Notes: generated by a model from the sequence alone, not told the origin. 64,000 nucleotides of DNA from CAZMVY01 sp964617875 (GCA_964617875.1 CAZUAI010000002.1:79235-143234); one strand, 5' to 3'; shown: positions 24,171-33,102, counted from the first letter of the stretch. Translations and numbers: made by a program.

Positions 24171-25370
24171 ATGACCAGACTCCGCGGCGAAAACTGGCGG
24201 GCGGAGACGCGGGCGGTCCACACCGGCGTCTACAAGGACTCCGCGTTCCACTCGGTGACGACGCCGATCTATCCCAGCTCGACGTTCGCGTTCGAGCGCA
24301 TCGGCGTGAACCGGGGGTACGACTACACGCGCTCGGGAAACCCCACGCGGAAGGCGCTCGAAGAGAACCTGGCCGCGCTGGAGGGCGGCGCGCAGGCGTG
24401 GGCCACGTGCACGGGCATGGCCGCGTTCACGACGCTCGCGTTTCTGTTCCGGCCCGGCGACCACATCGTGACCGGCCACGACATCTACGGCGGGACGTTC
24501 CGCCTGCTCGAATCGGTCCTGCGCGGCATCGGCGTCGAGACGTCGTTCGTCCGCATGAACGACCCCGACGAGGTCCGCGCGGCCATCCGCCCGGCGACAC
24601 GATGCCTGCTCATCGAGACGCCGTCGAATCCCCTGCTGAACCTCGTGGACATCGCCGAAATGACGCGGATCGCGGGGGACTACAACCTGTTCACGATCGC
24701 CGACAACACGTTCATGAGCCCACACCTGCAGAATCCGTTTCGGCTCGGCGTGGACATCATCGTCCATTCGACGACGAAGTACCTCAACGGCCACAGCGAC
24801 GTGGTCGGCGGGGCGATCGTCGTCCGCGACGACCGGTTCCGCGAACGGATCGGGTTCCTCGTCAACGCATTGGGCACGGCGTGCTCGCCGTTCGACGCCT
24901 GGCTGGTCCTCCGCGGCGTCAAGACGCTGTCGTACCGGATGGCGGCGCACTGCCGGAACGCGCAGGCCGTCGCCGAGTGGCTGGAAAAGCACCCCAGCGT
25001 GAAGCGGGTCTACTACCCCGGTCTCGCGAGCCACCCGCAACACGCGCTGGCCCGCCGGCAGATGCGGGGCTTCGGCGGCATCGTGAGCGTCGATCTGGAC
25101 CTCGACCGGGTGAGCGTCGATCGCTTCCTCGAACGGCTTGAGGTCTTCTCGCTCGCGGAGTCGCTCGGCGGCGTCGAGTCGCTCGTTGAGCAGCCGTGGA
25201 CGATGAGCCACGCATCCATCAGCGAGCAGTCGCGGCGCAACGCCGGCATCAGCCCGGCGACGCTGCGGCTGTCGATCGGCATCGAACACCCGGATGACCT
25301 GATTGCGGATCTGGACCGCGCACTGGCGGACACGACGCCGCAGCGGCTGCCGGCGGAGTTCTACATCTGA
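24171..25370 (+). CDS. Cystathionine gamma-synthase / gamma-lyase family PLP enzyme
   Basis: A 399-residue Cys/Met metabolism PLP enzyme. Motifs: YPSSTFAF, YDYTRSGNPTRKALE, ATCTGMAAFTT (PLP-phosphate region), DIYGGTFRL, ETPSNPLLN, ADNTFMSPHLQNP, the PLP lysine in HSTTKYLNGHSDVVGG, and SLGGVESLVEQP near the end. The family interconverts homoserine esters, cystathionine and cysteine; sequence does not separate MetB from the gamma-lyase reliably. Starts 3 bases after cysK, so both are one operon. The cysK stop and the intergenic bases form the palindrome GGGCTAGCCC. Confidence 0.88.
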   Translation: MTRLRGENWRAETRAVHTGVYKDSAFHSVTTPIYPSSTFAFERIGVNRGYDYTRSGNPTRKALEENLAALEGGAQAWATCTGMAAFTTLAFLFRPGDHIVTGHDIYGGTFRLLESVLRGIGVETSFVRMNDPDEVRAAIRPATRCLLIETPSNPLLNLVDIAEMTRIAGDYNLFTIADNTFMSPHLQNPFRLGVDIIVHSTTKYLNGHSDVVGGAIVVRDDRFRERIGFLVNALGTACSPFDAWLVLRGVKTLSYRMAAHCRNAQAVAEWLEKHPSVKRVYYPGLASHPQHALARRQMRGFGGIVSVDLDLDRVSVDRFLERLEVFSLAESLGGVESLVEQPWTMSHASISEQSRRNAGISPATLRLSIGIEHPDDLIADLDRALADTTPQRLPAEFYI

Positions 25371-25507
25371 GTGCCGATCGCCACGTGCCGGGCGGGCTGT
25401 CCGCTCCCGCACCGCAAGGCCCGGCAACGCCTTCTCCATCAATGCGGCCTGCGCGCCTGGCCGGGGCCGCGTTGCGCTCCTATGATCGGTGCGAACGGAA
25501 CACTGCC

Positions 25508-26572
25508 ATGAAAGCAATCGGGCCTTCATTCATGGTCGCGGCCGCCGTCATCGCCGTCGTCACGTTCGGCTTCGTCCTGCGGGCCGTCGCCCGCAATGGA
25601 ACGCCGGCGACATCGCGGCCGTCCGCCGAGGCTTCGCGCCATCGCGTGATCTCGCGGAGCGGGTACGACATCACCCCGCTGACGCGCGAGCGCGTCGAGG
25701 AGCTTGCGCGCGACTTGAAGCCCGAGGAGCGGCGTATCCTGCTGGAGAAGGACACGGAACGGCCGGGCTGCGGCCTGCTGTTGGACAACAGGGAGAAGGG
25801 CACGTACGTCTGCCGGCTCTGCGGCCTGCCGTTGTTCGCATCCGACGCGAAGTTTCATTCGGGCACCGGCTGGCCGAGCTTCTTCCGGCCGCTGGACCCG
25901 GCACACGTCCGCAACGTCCGCGACGGCAGCCACGGCATGGTCCGCACCGAGATCCTGTGCGCGCGGTGCGGCGGGCACCTCGGCCACGTCTTCAACGACG
26001 GGCCGCCCCCGACGGGCCTCCGCTTCTGCCTGAACTCGGCGTCGCTGCGGTTCTACAGGGACGGCGACGAGCTGCCGCCGGAGTCGCGCCCGATCCCGCT
26101 CGAGACGGCCTACTTCGCCGGTGGATGTTTCTGGGGCGTCGAGGACCGCTTCCAGAAGGTCGCCGGCGTGGTCGATGCCGTGTCCGGCTACCAGGGCGGC
26201 CACACGCCGAACCCGACGTACAAGCAGGTCTGCACCGGCCGCACCGGCCACGCTGAGACCGTCCGCGTGCGATACGACCCCAGACAGGTGACCTACCGCC
26301 AGTTACTCGAGTGGTTCTTCAGGTTCCACGACGCGACGCAACTCAACCGCCAGGGGCCTGACGTCGGCGAACAGTACCGATCGGCGATCTTCGCGGCCAA
26401 CGACGACCAGGCCCGCGAGGCGCGCGCGTACATCGACGAGCTGTCGAAGCAGTCCCGGTATCGCACCCGCCGCATCGTCACACGCGTCGAGCCCGCCGGT
26501 CCCTTCTACGAGGCCGAGGAATACCACCAGGACTACCACGCCAGGCACGGCGGTTCCTGTCCGCTGCCGTGA
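25508..26572 (+). CDS. msrBA: Membrane-anchored MsrB-MsrA fusion, peptide methionine sulfoxide reductase
   Basis: Repairs oxidised methionine in proteins: MsrB reduces the R form and MsrA the S form. The 354-residue product starts with a hydrophobic signal/anchor (about residues 8-28), so it acts outside the cytoplasm. MsrB comes first: CGLLLDNREKGTYVCRLCG, two CxxC zinc pairs (CRLC, CARC), GTGWPSFF, and catalytic Cys in LRFCLNSASLRF. MsrA follows with GGCFWGVE, GYQGGHTPNPTYKQVCTG and EYHQDYHA. The MsrB-MsrA order is the reverse of the common MsrA-MsrB fusion. A TATGAT -10 box (25481-25486) with a weak -35 suggests its own promoter. Its stop codon is the loop of a perfect stem. Confidence 0.92.
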   Translation: MKAIGPSFMVAAAVIAVVTFGFVLRAVARNGTPATSRPSAEASRHRVISRSGYDITPLTRERVEELARDLKPEERRILLEKDTERPGCGLLLDNREKGTYVCRLCGLPLFASDAKFHSGTGWPSFFRPLDPAHVRNVRDGSHGMVRTEILCARCGGHLGHVFNDGPPPTGLRFCLNSASLRFYRDGDELPPESRPIPLETAYFAGGCFWGVEDRFQKVAGVVDAVSGYQGGHTPNPTYKQVCTGRTGHAETVRVRYDPRQVTYRQLLEWFFRFHDATQLNRQGPDVGEQYRSAIFAANDDQAREARAYIDELSKQSRYRTRRIVTRVEPAGPFYEAEEYHQDYHARHGGSCPLP

Positions 26573-26579
26573 CGGCAGC
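26563..26579 (+). other. Perfect hairpin with the msrBA stop codon as its loop
   Basis: GCTGCCG (26563-26569) and CGGCAGC (26573-26579) pair perfectly, and the three loop bases are the TGA stop itself (26570-26572). One further outer C-G pair extends it to 8 bp. No T-tract. Confidence 0.5.
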
Positions 26580-26636
26580 GAAGGCTATCGGCCTGCCGCC
26601 GAGCGGGAAGGTGGCCTGCGAAGGCGAGTTCGCCGA

Positions 26637-26849
26637 TCAGTCGAACAGGTCGCCGAAGGCATCGAGGAATCGATCGACCTTCTTGCCGGAGTCCGCTTCG
26701 CCGCCGATCGCATCCGCCGTCTTGTTCAACTGATCCGCGGCGCTGCGCATCGAGTCCGCCAGGCCGCAACTGGCATCGGCGTATACGCAGGCCAGCGGGG
26801 CCAGCAGGATCCATCGCAACCATGCACGCTTCGATCGTATCGCCTTCAT
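26637..26849 (-). CDS. Small exported protein, function unknown
   Basis: A 70-residue protein starting MKAIRSKRAWLRWILL: basic N-terminus, hydrophobic core and small residues around ACVYADASCGLA, a plausible signal peptide. The Cys context (PLAC) is a poor lipobox. The remaining 45 residues are helical and acidic (DSMRSAADQLNKTADAI ... FLDAFGDLFD). ATG 26849 has GAGGAG upstream. A 5-bp hairpin (26628-26646) encloses the stop codon. The gene lies downstream of, and convergent with, msrBA. Confidence 0.6.
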   Translation of the reverse strand: MKAIRSKRAWLRWILLAPLACVYADASCGLADSMRSAADQLNKTADAIGGEADSGKKVDRFLDAFGDLFD

Positions 26850-27027
26850 CGCAGAATCTCCTCGCTCCAAAGCCCAGTCCGCGTCAATACCGCTCTGACG
26901 CCCGACGGTAGTTATCGGCCGGGGGCGACGGAGACCGTTAGAGGACTTGTCCGGCGGCCCGATTGCCCTTCCTGGCATCGCCGTCTCGTATTTTATCGGC
27001 CCTGGAAGTCCCGGCCGCCCGGAAACA

Positions 27028-27687
27028 TCATGCGGTGCCGATCGTCATCAAGAGCGGGAACAGGATGTTGATCTTGCGGTGGCGGATGTCGCGGAAGCCG
27101 GCGGCCTCGAAATAGTCGTGGATCTGCCGCCACGTGGCGTGGTGCACGCCCTTTTCGACGTGGTCGATGATCAGGTCGTAGGTGACCCATCCGACGATGT
27201 TGTCGCGGAAGCCGTCGATGAGCATGAGCCGTCCGCCGGGCCGCAACACCCGCCGCATCTGGCGGACGCAGGCGGCCTGGTCCGGGTAATGGTGGAACGA
27301 GTTGCTGCAGGTGACGACGTCGAAAGAGGCATCGGCGAAGGGGAGGTGCTCGCTGTCGGCGCGGACGAAGCGGGCGCGGTCGGCCGCGCCGGCCTCGCGG
27401 GCCTTTCGGGAGGCGACGGAGGCCATGGTCTCCGCGTAGTCGAGCCCGGCGACGCGGACCTTCAGAGGCGAGCCGACGAGCATGGCAGCGAGTGTTCCGG
27501 TGCCGCACCCGATGTCGAGCAGGTCGATCGGCTCGCCGTCGAGACCGCGCCAGCGGACGATTTCCTCGATGAAGGCGAGGTAGGACGGCTGAAAGAGGAA
27601 GTGGTTCAGGAGGGAGCGGTCGTAGCTCTCGGCCCAGTCGGAGAACTCGGAGTGGGCGGCCTGCTTCATGTGCGGGGCGTGCTTCAT
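27028..27687 (-). CDS. Class I SAM-dependent methyltransferase
   Basis: A 219-residue UbiE/Methyltransf_11-type enzyme. Motif I is LLDIGCGTGTLAAML, the acidic residue after strand 2 is in VAGLDYAETM, motif II-like VRADSEHLPFADASFDVVTCSNSFHHY, and RVLRPGGRLMLID forms the post-motif III strand. There is no substrate-specific domain, so the acceptor is unknown. Stands alone, divergent from a small gene at 27838 and convergent with nothing close downstream. Confidence 0.85.
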   Translation of the reverse strand: MKHAPHMKQAAHSEFSDWAESYDRSLLNHFLFQPSYLAFIEEIVRWRGLDGEPIDLLDIGCGTGTLAAMLVGSPLKVRVAGLDYAETMASVASRKAREAGAADRARFVRADSEHLPFADASFDVVTCSNSFHHYPDQAACVRQMRRVLRPGGRLMLIDGFRDNIVGWVTYDLIIDHVEKGVHHATWRQIHDYFEAAGFRDIRHRKINILFPLLMTIGTA

Positions 27688-27736
27688 GGCTGTCCCTTAC
27701 CCCAAGGCGGACCGTCGTGCAAGAGCGCCTCAAGAT

Positions 27737-27765
27737 TTGTCCGGGGCCCCGCCGATACACAGAAT
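27737..27765 (+). promoter_or_regulatory. Candidate promoter for the 56-residue gene (TTGTCC-N17-CAGAAT)
   Basis: TTGTCC at 27737-27742 and CAGAAT at 27760-27765, 17-bp spacer, start near 27772. Confidence 0.4.
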
Positions 27766-27837
27766 CGTCAGAAGGGCGGTCCGCCGTCGGCGTTTCGCCA
27801 AACGCCTGCACGGCCATCCGGACGTTGAGTGGCTGCT

Positions 27838-28008
27838 ATGTCGAAGCGCGAGCTGATCGAAAAGATCATGCGCCTGAATCGGTCTGCCAGGGCGGAGTTC
27901 CTGGCGATGTTTTCCCAGGATGAGTTGCTCGATTATCTGCGGCAGTTGAAGGAGCTGTCGATCGAACGGAGGACGGAAGACCTCCTCGATGTGATGGCCG
28001 TCGCGTAG
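27838..28008 (+). CDS. Small 56-residue helical protein, function unknown
   Basis: ATG 27838 opens a 56-codon frame ending at TAG 28006-28008. The protein begins MSKRELIEKIMRLN and is charged and strongly helical throughout (RAEFLAMFSQDELLDYLRQL). Codon choice is ordinary, with GC-rich third positions, and a promoter candidate lies 70 bases upstream, so I consider it real. Its pattern recalls small conserved planctomycete proteins, but that is from memory and unverified. Confidence 0.6.
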   Translation: MSKRELIEKIMRLNRSARAEFLAMFSQDELLDYLRQLKELSIERRTEDLLDVMAVA

Positions 28009-28348
28009 CCGGAGAGGATACCGTCGGGAAAGATTTCAGGGGTCAGAGGCGGTGTTGCCGGGCGCGTGCCGGGTCTTGCCGGGCCGCCGGTGATTCCAGA
28101 GCTATACTGCCCGCCCGATCGGGCATCAGCCGGCCGGAGGGGAGAGCCGGCCGGCCGCGATCCAAGCCTGGCCACGGTCACGACAGGGAGACCATGCGGA
28201 ACCGGTCCCGGGGACGCGACGGCGCCGTCGGGACTTTCCGTATGCGCGGCGCGCGCGTCGGATGCTCGAACGGCAACAGACTCGCACGCACGGTTTGCCC
28301 CGGAGCCTCGGGCTCGTCCTCGCCCCGCAATCCTGATCGCTCACCGGC
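28009..28348. other. Intergenic region with an orphan -10 box
   Basis: No convincing gene. TTGCCGGG occurs twice (around 28055 and 28076). TATACT at 28103-28108 is a consensus -10, but the nearest TTG hexamer (28076-28081) is 21 bases away. An inverted repeat around GCCGGCC follows at about 28130-28155. A short transcript antisense to the 3' end of the GH172 gene is possible but unsupported otherwise. Confidence 0.3.
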
Positions 28349-29641
28349 TCATCGCTGCGTGCGTGTGTCCGTCGGACCGCCGAAGCCCTTGCGGCGTTCG
28401 TTTCGGAAAGCGGCCTTTTGCCGGCGAAAACGCTGCCCGAACTCGGCCTGCTTGTCTCGCTGCTGCTTCGCGTGCTGTTTCGCGGCCTGACGGCGGGCGG
28501 CGGCCATCGGCTTCGTGAGCTTCGTCTTCGGGATCCGCCGGGGCGTAACCTTCTCGGCGCCGATGGCGTCCCGGATCGGCAAGCGCTGCTCGACCGGCTG
28601 CAGGCCGAACGGCCGGTGCGGCTCAAGCTGGTACCAGTACGCCGTCGAGGCCCAGTCGTTCGCGAGCTGGTTCGCGTGGCCGTGCTCCAGCGTCACGAGG
28701 ATCGACTTGCGGAAGTGCACGGGGTTCGTCAGGTGGAAGTTGTAGCACACCTGGTAGGGCGGCCGGTCGGTCTCCCACAGCGCGGAGCCGTTGAACAGGA
28801 AGGCGTTCCGCTGCATGCCCCACGCCTGGTTGAAGTAGTCCTCGCTGCCGGTGCCGTGCAGGTCCGGCGGCCACCGGCGGCCATCGACCCAGATCATGTC
28901 GTCGCCCTCGCCCCACCAGTCGCCGTGGAGGTTGGTGACGGAGAGGTTGCAGCCGATGTAGTGGCCGCGGCCGCGGGCGTCGAGGATCACGTAGTTCCCC
29001 TTGCCGTCGAGATTGGGCACGTCCGCGAGCGGGTGGTTCACGGGCAGATCGTGGGCCCAGCCGGCCGTGGGGTTCTCGCGGCGCCAGCGTGCGTGCAGGT
29101 ACGCGACGTCGTCGTCGAGCGGTTCGTCATACTGTTCGTAGTCGATGTAGAAGTACTGGCCGTGCGCGTCGGGGCCCTCGTTGGTCAGTTCGACGCGGGC
29201 GTGCCGGCGAAAGGGCATGGGGAGGTAGCAGTTCAGCGCGCAGCCGCCGCCGAACCTGCCGGGCGTGTTCGTGCTGGCCGAGAACGGCAGCGAGCAGAAG
29301 TTGGTCGCGATCGAATGGCCGAGACAGAAGAAGTCGCCGACGGGCGCGTGGATGCTCGGGTTCTTCTCACCGTCCCAGTAGATCTTCAGGACGGCGGTGC
29401 GGTACTGGTCGGGGGCGGCGCGGGTCGCATCGACGGACACGCGCTGTGAACACCATTGCGTGAACCAGATGTGCGTGATCGCGCCGGGGCCGTCGATCTC
29501 GGCCAGCGTGATCGTCCTGCCCGGCGGCACGATCCAGGAGTCGGCGTTGCGGCCGGTCCGGTCGTAGCTCGACCAACGCCCGGCCCGTGCGTTGCGCACG
29601 CGGGCAAGGCCCGACAACAGGGATGTCGCGAATGGGTTCAT
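28349..29641 (-). CDS. DUF2961 / GH172 family protein with a basic C-terminal tail
   Basis: A 430-residue protein of the DUF2961 family, whose characterised members (GH172) act on fructose- or arabinofuranose-containing glycans. Supporting motifs: GPGAITHIWFT, LKIYWDGEKNPSI, PVGDFFCLGHS, PMPFRRHARVELTNEG, WGEGDDMIWVDG, and GTGSEDYFNQAWG. No signal peptide is visible, unlike many secreted homologues. After residue about 365 there is a Lys/Arg/Gln-rich, probably helical tail not expected for the family. It starts 4 bases after pckG ends, so the two are likely co-transcribed. Confidence 0.87.
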   Translation of the reverse strand: MNPFATSLLSGLARVRNARAGRWSSYDRTGRNADSWIVPPGRTITLAEIDGPGAITHIWFTQWCSQRVSVDATRAAPDQYRTAVLKIYWDGEKNPSIHAPVGDFFCLGHSIATNFCSLPFSASTNTPGRFGGGCALNCYLPMPFRRHARVELTNEGPDAHGQYFYIDYEQYDEPLDDDVAYLHARWRRENPTAGWAHDLPVNHPLADVPNLDGKGNYVILDARGRGHYIGCNLSVTNLHGDWWGEGDDMIWVDGRRWPPDLHGTGSEDYFNQAWGMQRNAFLFNGSALWETDRPPYQVCYNFHLTNPVHFRKSILVTLEHGHANQLANDWASTAYWYQLEPHRPFGLQPVEQRLPIRDAIGAEKVTPRRIPKTKLTKPMAAARRQAAKQHAKQQRDKQAEFGQRFRRQKAAFRNERRKGFGGPTDTRTQR

Positions 29642-29645
29642 GGAA

Positions 29646-31424
29646 TCAGCCGGTCGTCAGTCGCCGCTCCAGCGCTTGCAGTTCGTCGGTCAGGGCGTGC
29701 GGAAGCCGATCGCCGAGCGTGGCGAAGAACTCGGAAACGGCTTTGGCCTCCTCCCGCCAGGCGTCACGGTCCACGGTGAGCAGTTCCTCGACGACCTTGG
29801 GCGAAAGCTCGAGGCCCGTGAGGTCCAGGCTGTCGGGCGTCGGCACGAAGCCGATCGGCGTCGGCCGCGCCTCGGCCTCGTTTCGGCAGCGATCGAGGAT
29901 CCATTCGAGGACGCGGAGGTTGTCGCCGTAACCGGGCCAGAGGAACTCGCCGTTCTCATCCGTGCGGAACCAGTTCACGTGGAAGATCTTCGGCGGCCGG
30001 GTCATCTGCTGGCCGATCTGGAGCCAGTGGCGGAAGTAGTCGCCGATGTGGTAGCCGCAGAAGGGAAGCATGGCCATGGGGTCGCGCCGGACCTCGCCCA
30101 GCTTGCCGTACTGGGCGGCGGTCCGCTCGGACGCCATGGTCGCGCCGATGAAAACGCCGTGCTGCCAACTGTACGCCTGGTGCACGAGCGGCGCGAGGTG
30201 GGCCCGGCGCCCGCCGAAGATGATCGCCGAGATCGGCACGCCGTGGTGCCACTCGAGCCGGTACGAGGCCGACGGGCACTGCGTGATCGGGGCCGTAAAG
30301 CGGGAGTTCGGATGCGCGCCCAGCACGATTTTGCCGTCCTCGCCGACCGTGCCGGGCTTCCACGGATCGCCTTTCCAGTCGGTGCCGGAGGCGGGCGGCT
30401 CGCCGTCCGCCCCTTCCCACCAGACGGTCTTGCCGCGCCGCAGAAGGACATTCGTGTAGATCGTGTTCTTGCGGATCATGGCGACGGCGTTGGGGTTGGT
30501 GGAGGAGTTCGTGCCGGGCACGACGCCGAAGCAGCCCGTCTCGGGGTTGACGGCCCAGAGGGCGCCGTCGGTGTCGATCCGCATCCAGGCGATGTCGTCG
30601 CCGACGGTCCAGATGCGGTAGCCCTTGCGGGTCATGCCCTCCGGGGGGACGAGCATGGCAAGATTCGTCTTGCCGCAGGCGCTGGGGAAGGCGGCGGCGA
30701 CGTATTCGATGCGGCCGGCGGGGTTCTCGACGCCGAGAATGAGCATGTGCTCGGCGAGCCAGCCTTCCTTGCGGGCCTGGTAGCTGGCGATCCGCAGCCC
30801 CATGCACTTCTTGCAGAGCAGGACGTTTCCGCCGTAGCCGGAGCCGACGCTCCAGATGGTGTTGTCCTCGGGGAAATGGAGGATGAGGCGCTTCTTCTCG
30901 TCGAGGTCGGCCTTGCCGTGGAGGCAGCGGGTGAAGACGCCGTCGCGGCCGAGCTTGTCGAGCACCGGCTGGCCGCAGCGCACCATGATCAGCATGTTGA
31001 GGACGACGTAGATGCTATCCGTCAGCTCGACGCCGATCTTCGAGAAGACCGAGCCGACCGGCCCCATCGAGAACGGGATCACGTACATCGTCCGGCCGCG
31101 CATGGAGCCGTCGAAGATCGCCCTTGCCCGCTGGTAGCCCTCCTCGGGGCTCATCCAGTTGTTCGTGGGCCCGGCGTCCTCCTTTCTGGCCGTGCAGATG
31201 TACGTGAGGTGTTCGGTGCGGGCGACGTCGTTCCTGGCCGTGCGGTGGTAATAGCAGCCCGGGAGCTTCTCCTGGTTCAGCTGGAGCAGCTCGCCCGTCG
31301 CGACCGCCTCGGCCCGCAGGGCGTCGGCCTGCTCCTGCGAGCCATCGATCCAGACGACCTTGTCCGGCCGACAGAAGCCCGCGCATTCCTCAACCCACCG
31401 CTTTAACTCGGCATGCTCGGTCAT
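29646..31424 (-). CDS. pckG: Phosphoenolpyruvate carboxykinase (GTP)
   Basis: Converts oxaloacetate and GTP to PEP, CO2 and GDP for gluconeogenesis. The 592-residue product is of normal GTP-PEPCK length. The signature P-loop with the reactive Cys is FPSACGKTNLAML; kinase-2 region GDDIAWMRID; substrate-loop GMTRKGY; metal-site segments GPVGSVFSKIG, FIGATMASERTAA and PPKIFHVNWFR. ATG 31424 is chosen because earlier codons add an uncharacteristic stretch; the ribosome binding site is weak. First gene of a probable operon with the GH172 gene. Confidence 0.95.
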   Translation of the reverse strand: MTEHAELKRWVEECAGFCRPDKVVWIDGSQEQADALRAEAVATGELLQLNQEKLPGCYYHRTARNDVARTEHLTYICTARKEDAGPTNNWMSPEEGYQRARAIFDGSMRGRTMYVIPFSMGPVGSVFSKIGVELTDSIYVVLNMLIMVRCGQPVLDKLGRDGVFTRCLHGKADLDEKKRLILHFPEDNTIWSVGSGYGGNVLLCKKCMGLRIASYQARKEGWLAEHMLILGVENPAGRIEYVAAAFPSACGKTNLAMLVPPEGMTRKGYRIWTVGDDIAWMRIDTDGALWAVNPETGCFGVVPGTNSSTNPNAVAMIRKNTIYTNVLLRRGKTVWWEGADGEPPASGTDWKGDPWKPGTVGEDGKIVLGAHPNSRFTAPITQCPSASYRLEWHHGVPISAIIFGGRRAHLAPLVHQAYSWQHGVFIGATMASERTAAQYGKLGEVRRDPMAMLPFCGYHIGDYFRHWLQIGQQMTRPPKIFHVNWFRTDENGEFLWPGYGDNLRVLEWILDRCRNEAEARPTPIGFVPTPDSLDLTGLELSPKVVEELLTVDRDAWREEAKAVSEFFATLGDRLPHALTDELQALERRLTTG

Positions 31425-31482
31425 GACATTGCCCTGCCTGTGTTCCGCTGATCCCAGGGTCGATCCGCTGAGAGCGGGCGGT

Positions 31483-31511
31483 ACCATACCACAAGGGCCT
31501 GGCAGTGCCAA
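31483..31511 (-). promoter_or_regulatory. Promoter for pckG (TTGGCA-N17-TATGGT) with a dyad over the -35
   Basis: TTGGCA (rc of 31506-31511) and TATGGT (rc of 31483-31488), 17-bp spacer, start near 31476. The -35 lies inside the perfect palindrome TGGCA-C-TGCCA (31500-31510), a plausible operator. Confidence 0.55.
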
Positions 31512-31585
31512 GGGCGACGTCGGGACTCACGGCGGAGCCGCCTTGGAGTGCGTCCGCCTACGGCGGCGATATGGTTTGCGGCGGA

Positions 31586-31741
31586 GTCACCGGCCGAACC
31601 GCTCCAGTCCACCTGCGTCCCCTGGATCGGCGCGCGCTCAGGGAACTCGTCGGAAGCGAGGATCACCTTGAGCCGCAACCCCGGAACCGTGGCGTCCGAT
31701 TCAAACGTCAGCCGGAACTCGATGCCGTCATGAACGTGCGG
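31586..31741 (-). pseudogene. Possible remnant of a choice-of-anchor-L-like secreted protein
   Basis: Within the 478-base gap upstream of pckG, one minus-strand frame encodes a coherent protein-like segment: HVHDGIEFRLTFESDATVPG, then LRLKVILASDEFPE. The FEx..VxxLRxxxIxASDEFPE pattern resembles the core of choice-of-anchor-L domains (family pattern roughly FxxVFASEEYPE). The frame extends into pckG and has no start, signal peptide or C-terminus in keeping with that family. I read it as a decayed fragment; chance cannot be excluded. Confidence 0.3.
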
Positions 31742-31902
31742 CGGATCGGCGTCTGGCCGATCGGCGCACAGCCCCCTGATCCCGGTCAAGCCGCCGAGGT
31801 AGTCTTGCCTGTCTCCCCGGCCCACCTGGACGCAGTTGAGTCAAGAAGATACCCATGCCCTGCGCTTCCGCTTTCCCGCGTTGCGGGGCGCGATGCGGCG
31901 GT

Positions 31903-33069
31903 CTATTCCGTCCCGCCGTCGCTGGCGGCGCCGAGGGCCTTGCGCATGGCGTTGACGGCATCCTGGAGCTTGCGTTTGTGGAGTTCCTTCAGTTCCGCCG
32001 GCAGGTCGCTCATCCGGACGAAGAAACTCACGTCCGGCCCGCCATCGTGCCCCCTGGTGGTGACCATGCCGACGACGGCGTTGGCCTGCACGGCCTCCAT
32101 CGCCCTCGCGACGTCGGAATCGCCCGAGGCGGCCGCCGGCGACGGCGTGCCCTGCGGCGCGGGGGCGATGCGGATGCCGTCGGGCTCGACGAAGTGCGCA
32201 AGGCCCGTCGTGCCGGAGATCACCTCGAACGCCTGGCGGATCGTGGAGTTTTCGAGCGTGAGCGAGAAGTTCTGCGCGAGGTGCGGCGGGACGGAGGCGA
32301 TGACGCCGGGCTCGAGCTTCACGAGCATGTCGGCTTCGCGACCGAGGTCGAGCAGGACATCGACCAGCGGCGCGCGGAAGAACCGCAGGGACACGCGGCG
32401 GCCAAGCTGCCGGTCGGCCTGCCGCGACTTGCTGAGGATGACGACCCGATCGCCCGAGGGAAACCACATCAGGCCGTTCCGGTTGCAGACGTTGTAAAGG
32501 ATCTCGGAGGCCGGTCCGGCGCCGACGCTTTTGGCGGCGGCGACAAAGGTCTCCTTGTTGAGCCTGCCGTCGGGGCTGGAGTCCTGGAACTGGACGTTGA
32601 GTTCGTTCCAGAGTTGCTCGGACCACGGGTTCTCCGTGAGCTTGCGGAGCAGGTCGAGTTCGGCCCACGTCGCACGTCGGACGATGCGGCGGAGCGGGGC
32701 GTTGGCGGAGACCTGCACGGCGTTGTTGCGGACCTGGAAGACAAGGCCGACGGGCCGGAGCAGGCCGGCGAGTCCGTCGCGAAGCGCGACGCCCTTGATC
32801 GAGGCGGAGAGCTGCGTCTGCTCACCGTACGGGAGCCGGTCGAGCGTGCCCTCCTCGACAACGATGCGAACGCCGGTCTGTCTGGTGATGTCGTCAAAGG
32901 CGGCGAGGATGTTCTTTTCGCGGATGTCGATGTCGTGCTTCTCGTCGAGGGCCTGTTCGATGGCGACATCGAGATTGCTGCCCGCCGGGGCGGTGGTCGG
33001 CGGCGGCGCGGCGTGCGCGTGCCAAAGGCCCGCGGCGAGCAAGAGCAGGATCGCGGTTACGCGGCTCAT
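31903..33069 (-). CDS. Secreted STN-domain protein of the sigma-factor cluster
   Basis: A 388-residue protein with a clean signal peptide (residues 1-20, ending HAHA). Residues about 40-110 form a secretin/TonB N-terminus-like (STN) fold (DIDIREKNILAAFDDI, VRIVVEEG, VALRDGLAGLLRPVGL); a second similar repeat lies at about 230-300 (RFFRAPLVDVLLDL ... TIRQAFEVISGTTGL). There is no secretin pore or TonB receptor barrel. It follows the anti-sigma gene by 33 bases. Likely a periplasmic partner in surface signalling, but the ligand is unknown. A short hairpin surrounds its stop (31896-31918). Confidence 0.75.
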   Translation of the reverse strand: MSRVTAILLLLAAGLWHAHAAPPPTTAPAGSNLDVAIEQALDEKHDIDIREKNILAAFDDITRQTGVRIVVEEGTLDRLPYGEQTQLSASIKGVALRDGLAGLLRPVGLVFQVRNNAVQVSANAPLRRIVRRATWAELDLLRKLTENPWSEQLWNELNVQFQDSSPDGRLNKETFVAAAKSVGAGPASEILYNVCNRNGLMWFPSGDRVVILSKSRQADRQLGRRVSLRFFRAPLVDVLLDLGREADMLVKLEPGVIASVPPHLAQNFSLTLENSTIRQAFEVISGTTGLAHFVEPDGIRIAPAPQGTPSPAAASGDSDVARAMEAVQANAVVGMVTTRGHDGGPDVSFFVRMSDLPAELKELHKRKLQDAVNAMRKALGAASDGGTE

Positions 33070-33102
33070 GGTCTGACGTTCTCCTTCGTAGGCGGCATCT
33101 TG

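Noticed and set aside
28066..28518. Plus-strand frames opposite the 3' end of the GH172 gene
   Set aside because: Arg/Cys/Ser-rich translation, overlapping a recognised gene; the orphan TATACT alone is not enough to call a gene.
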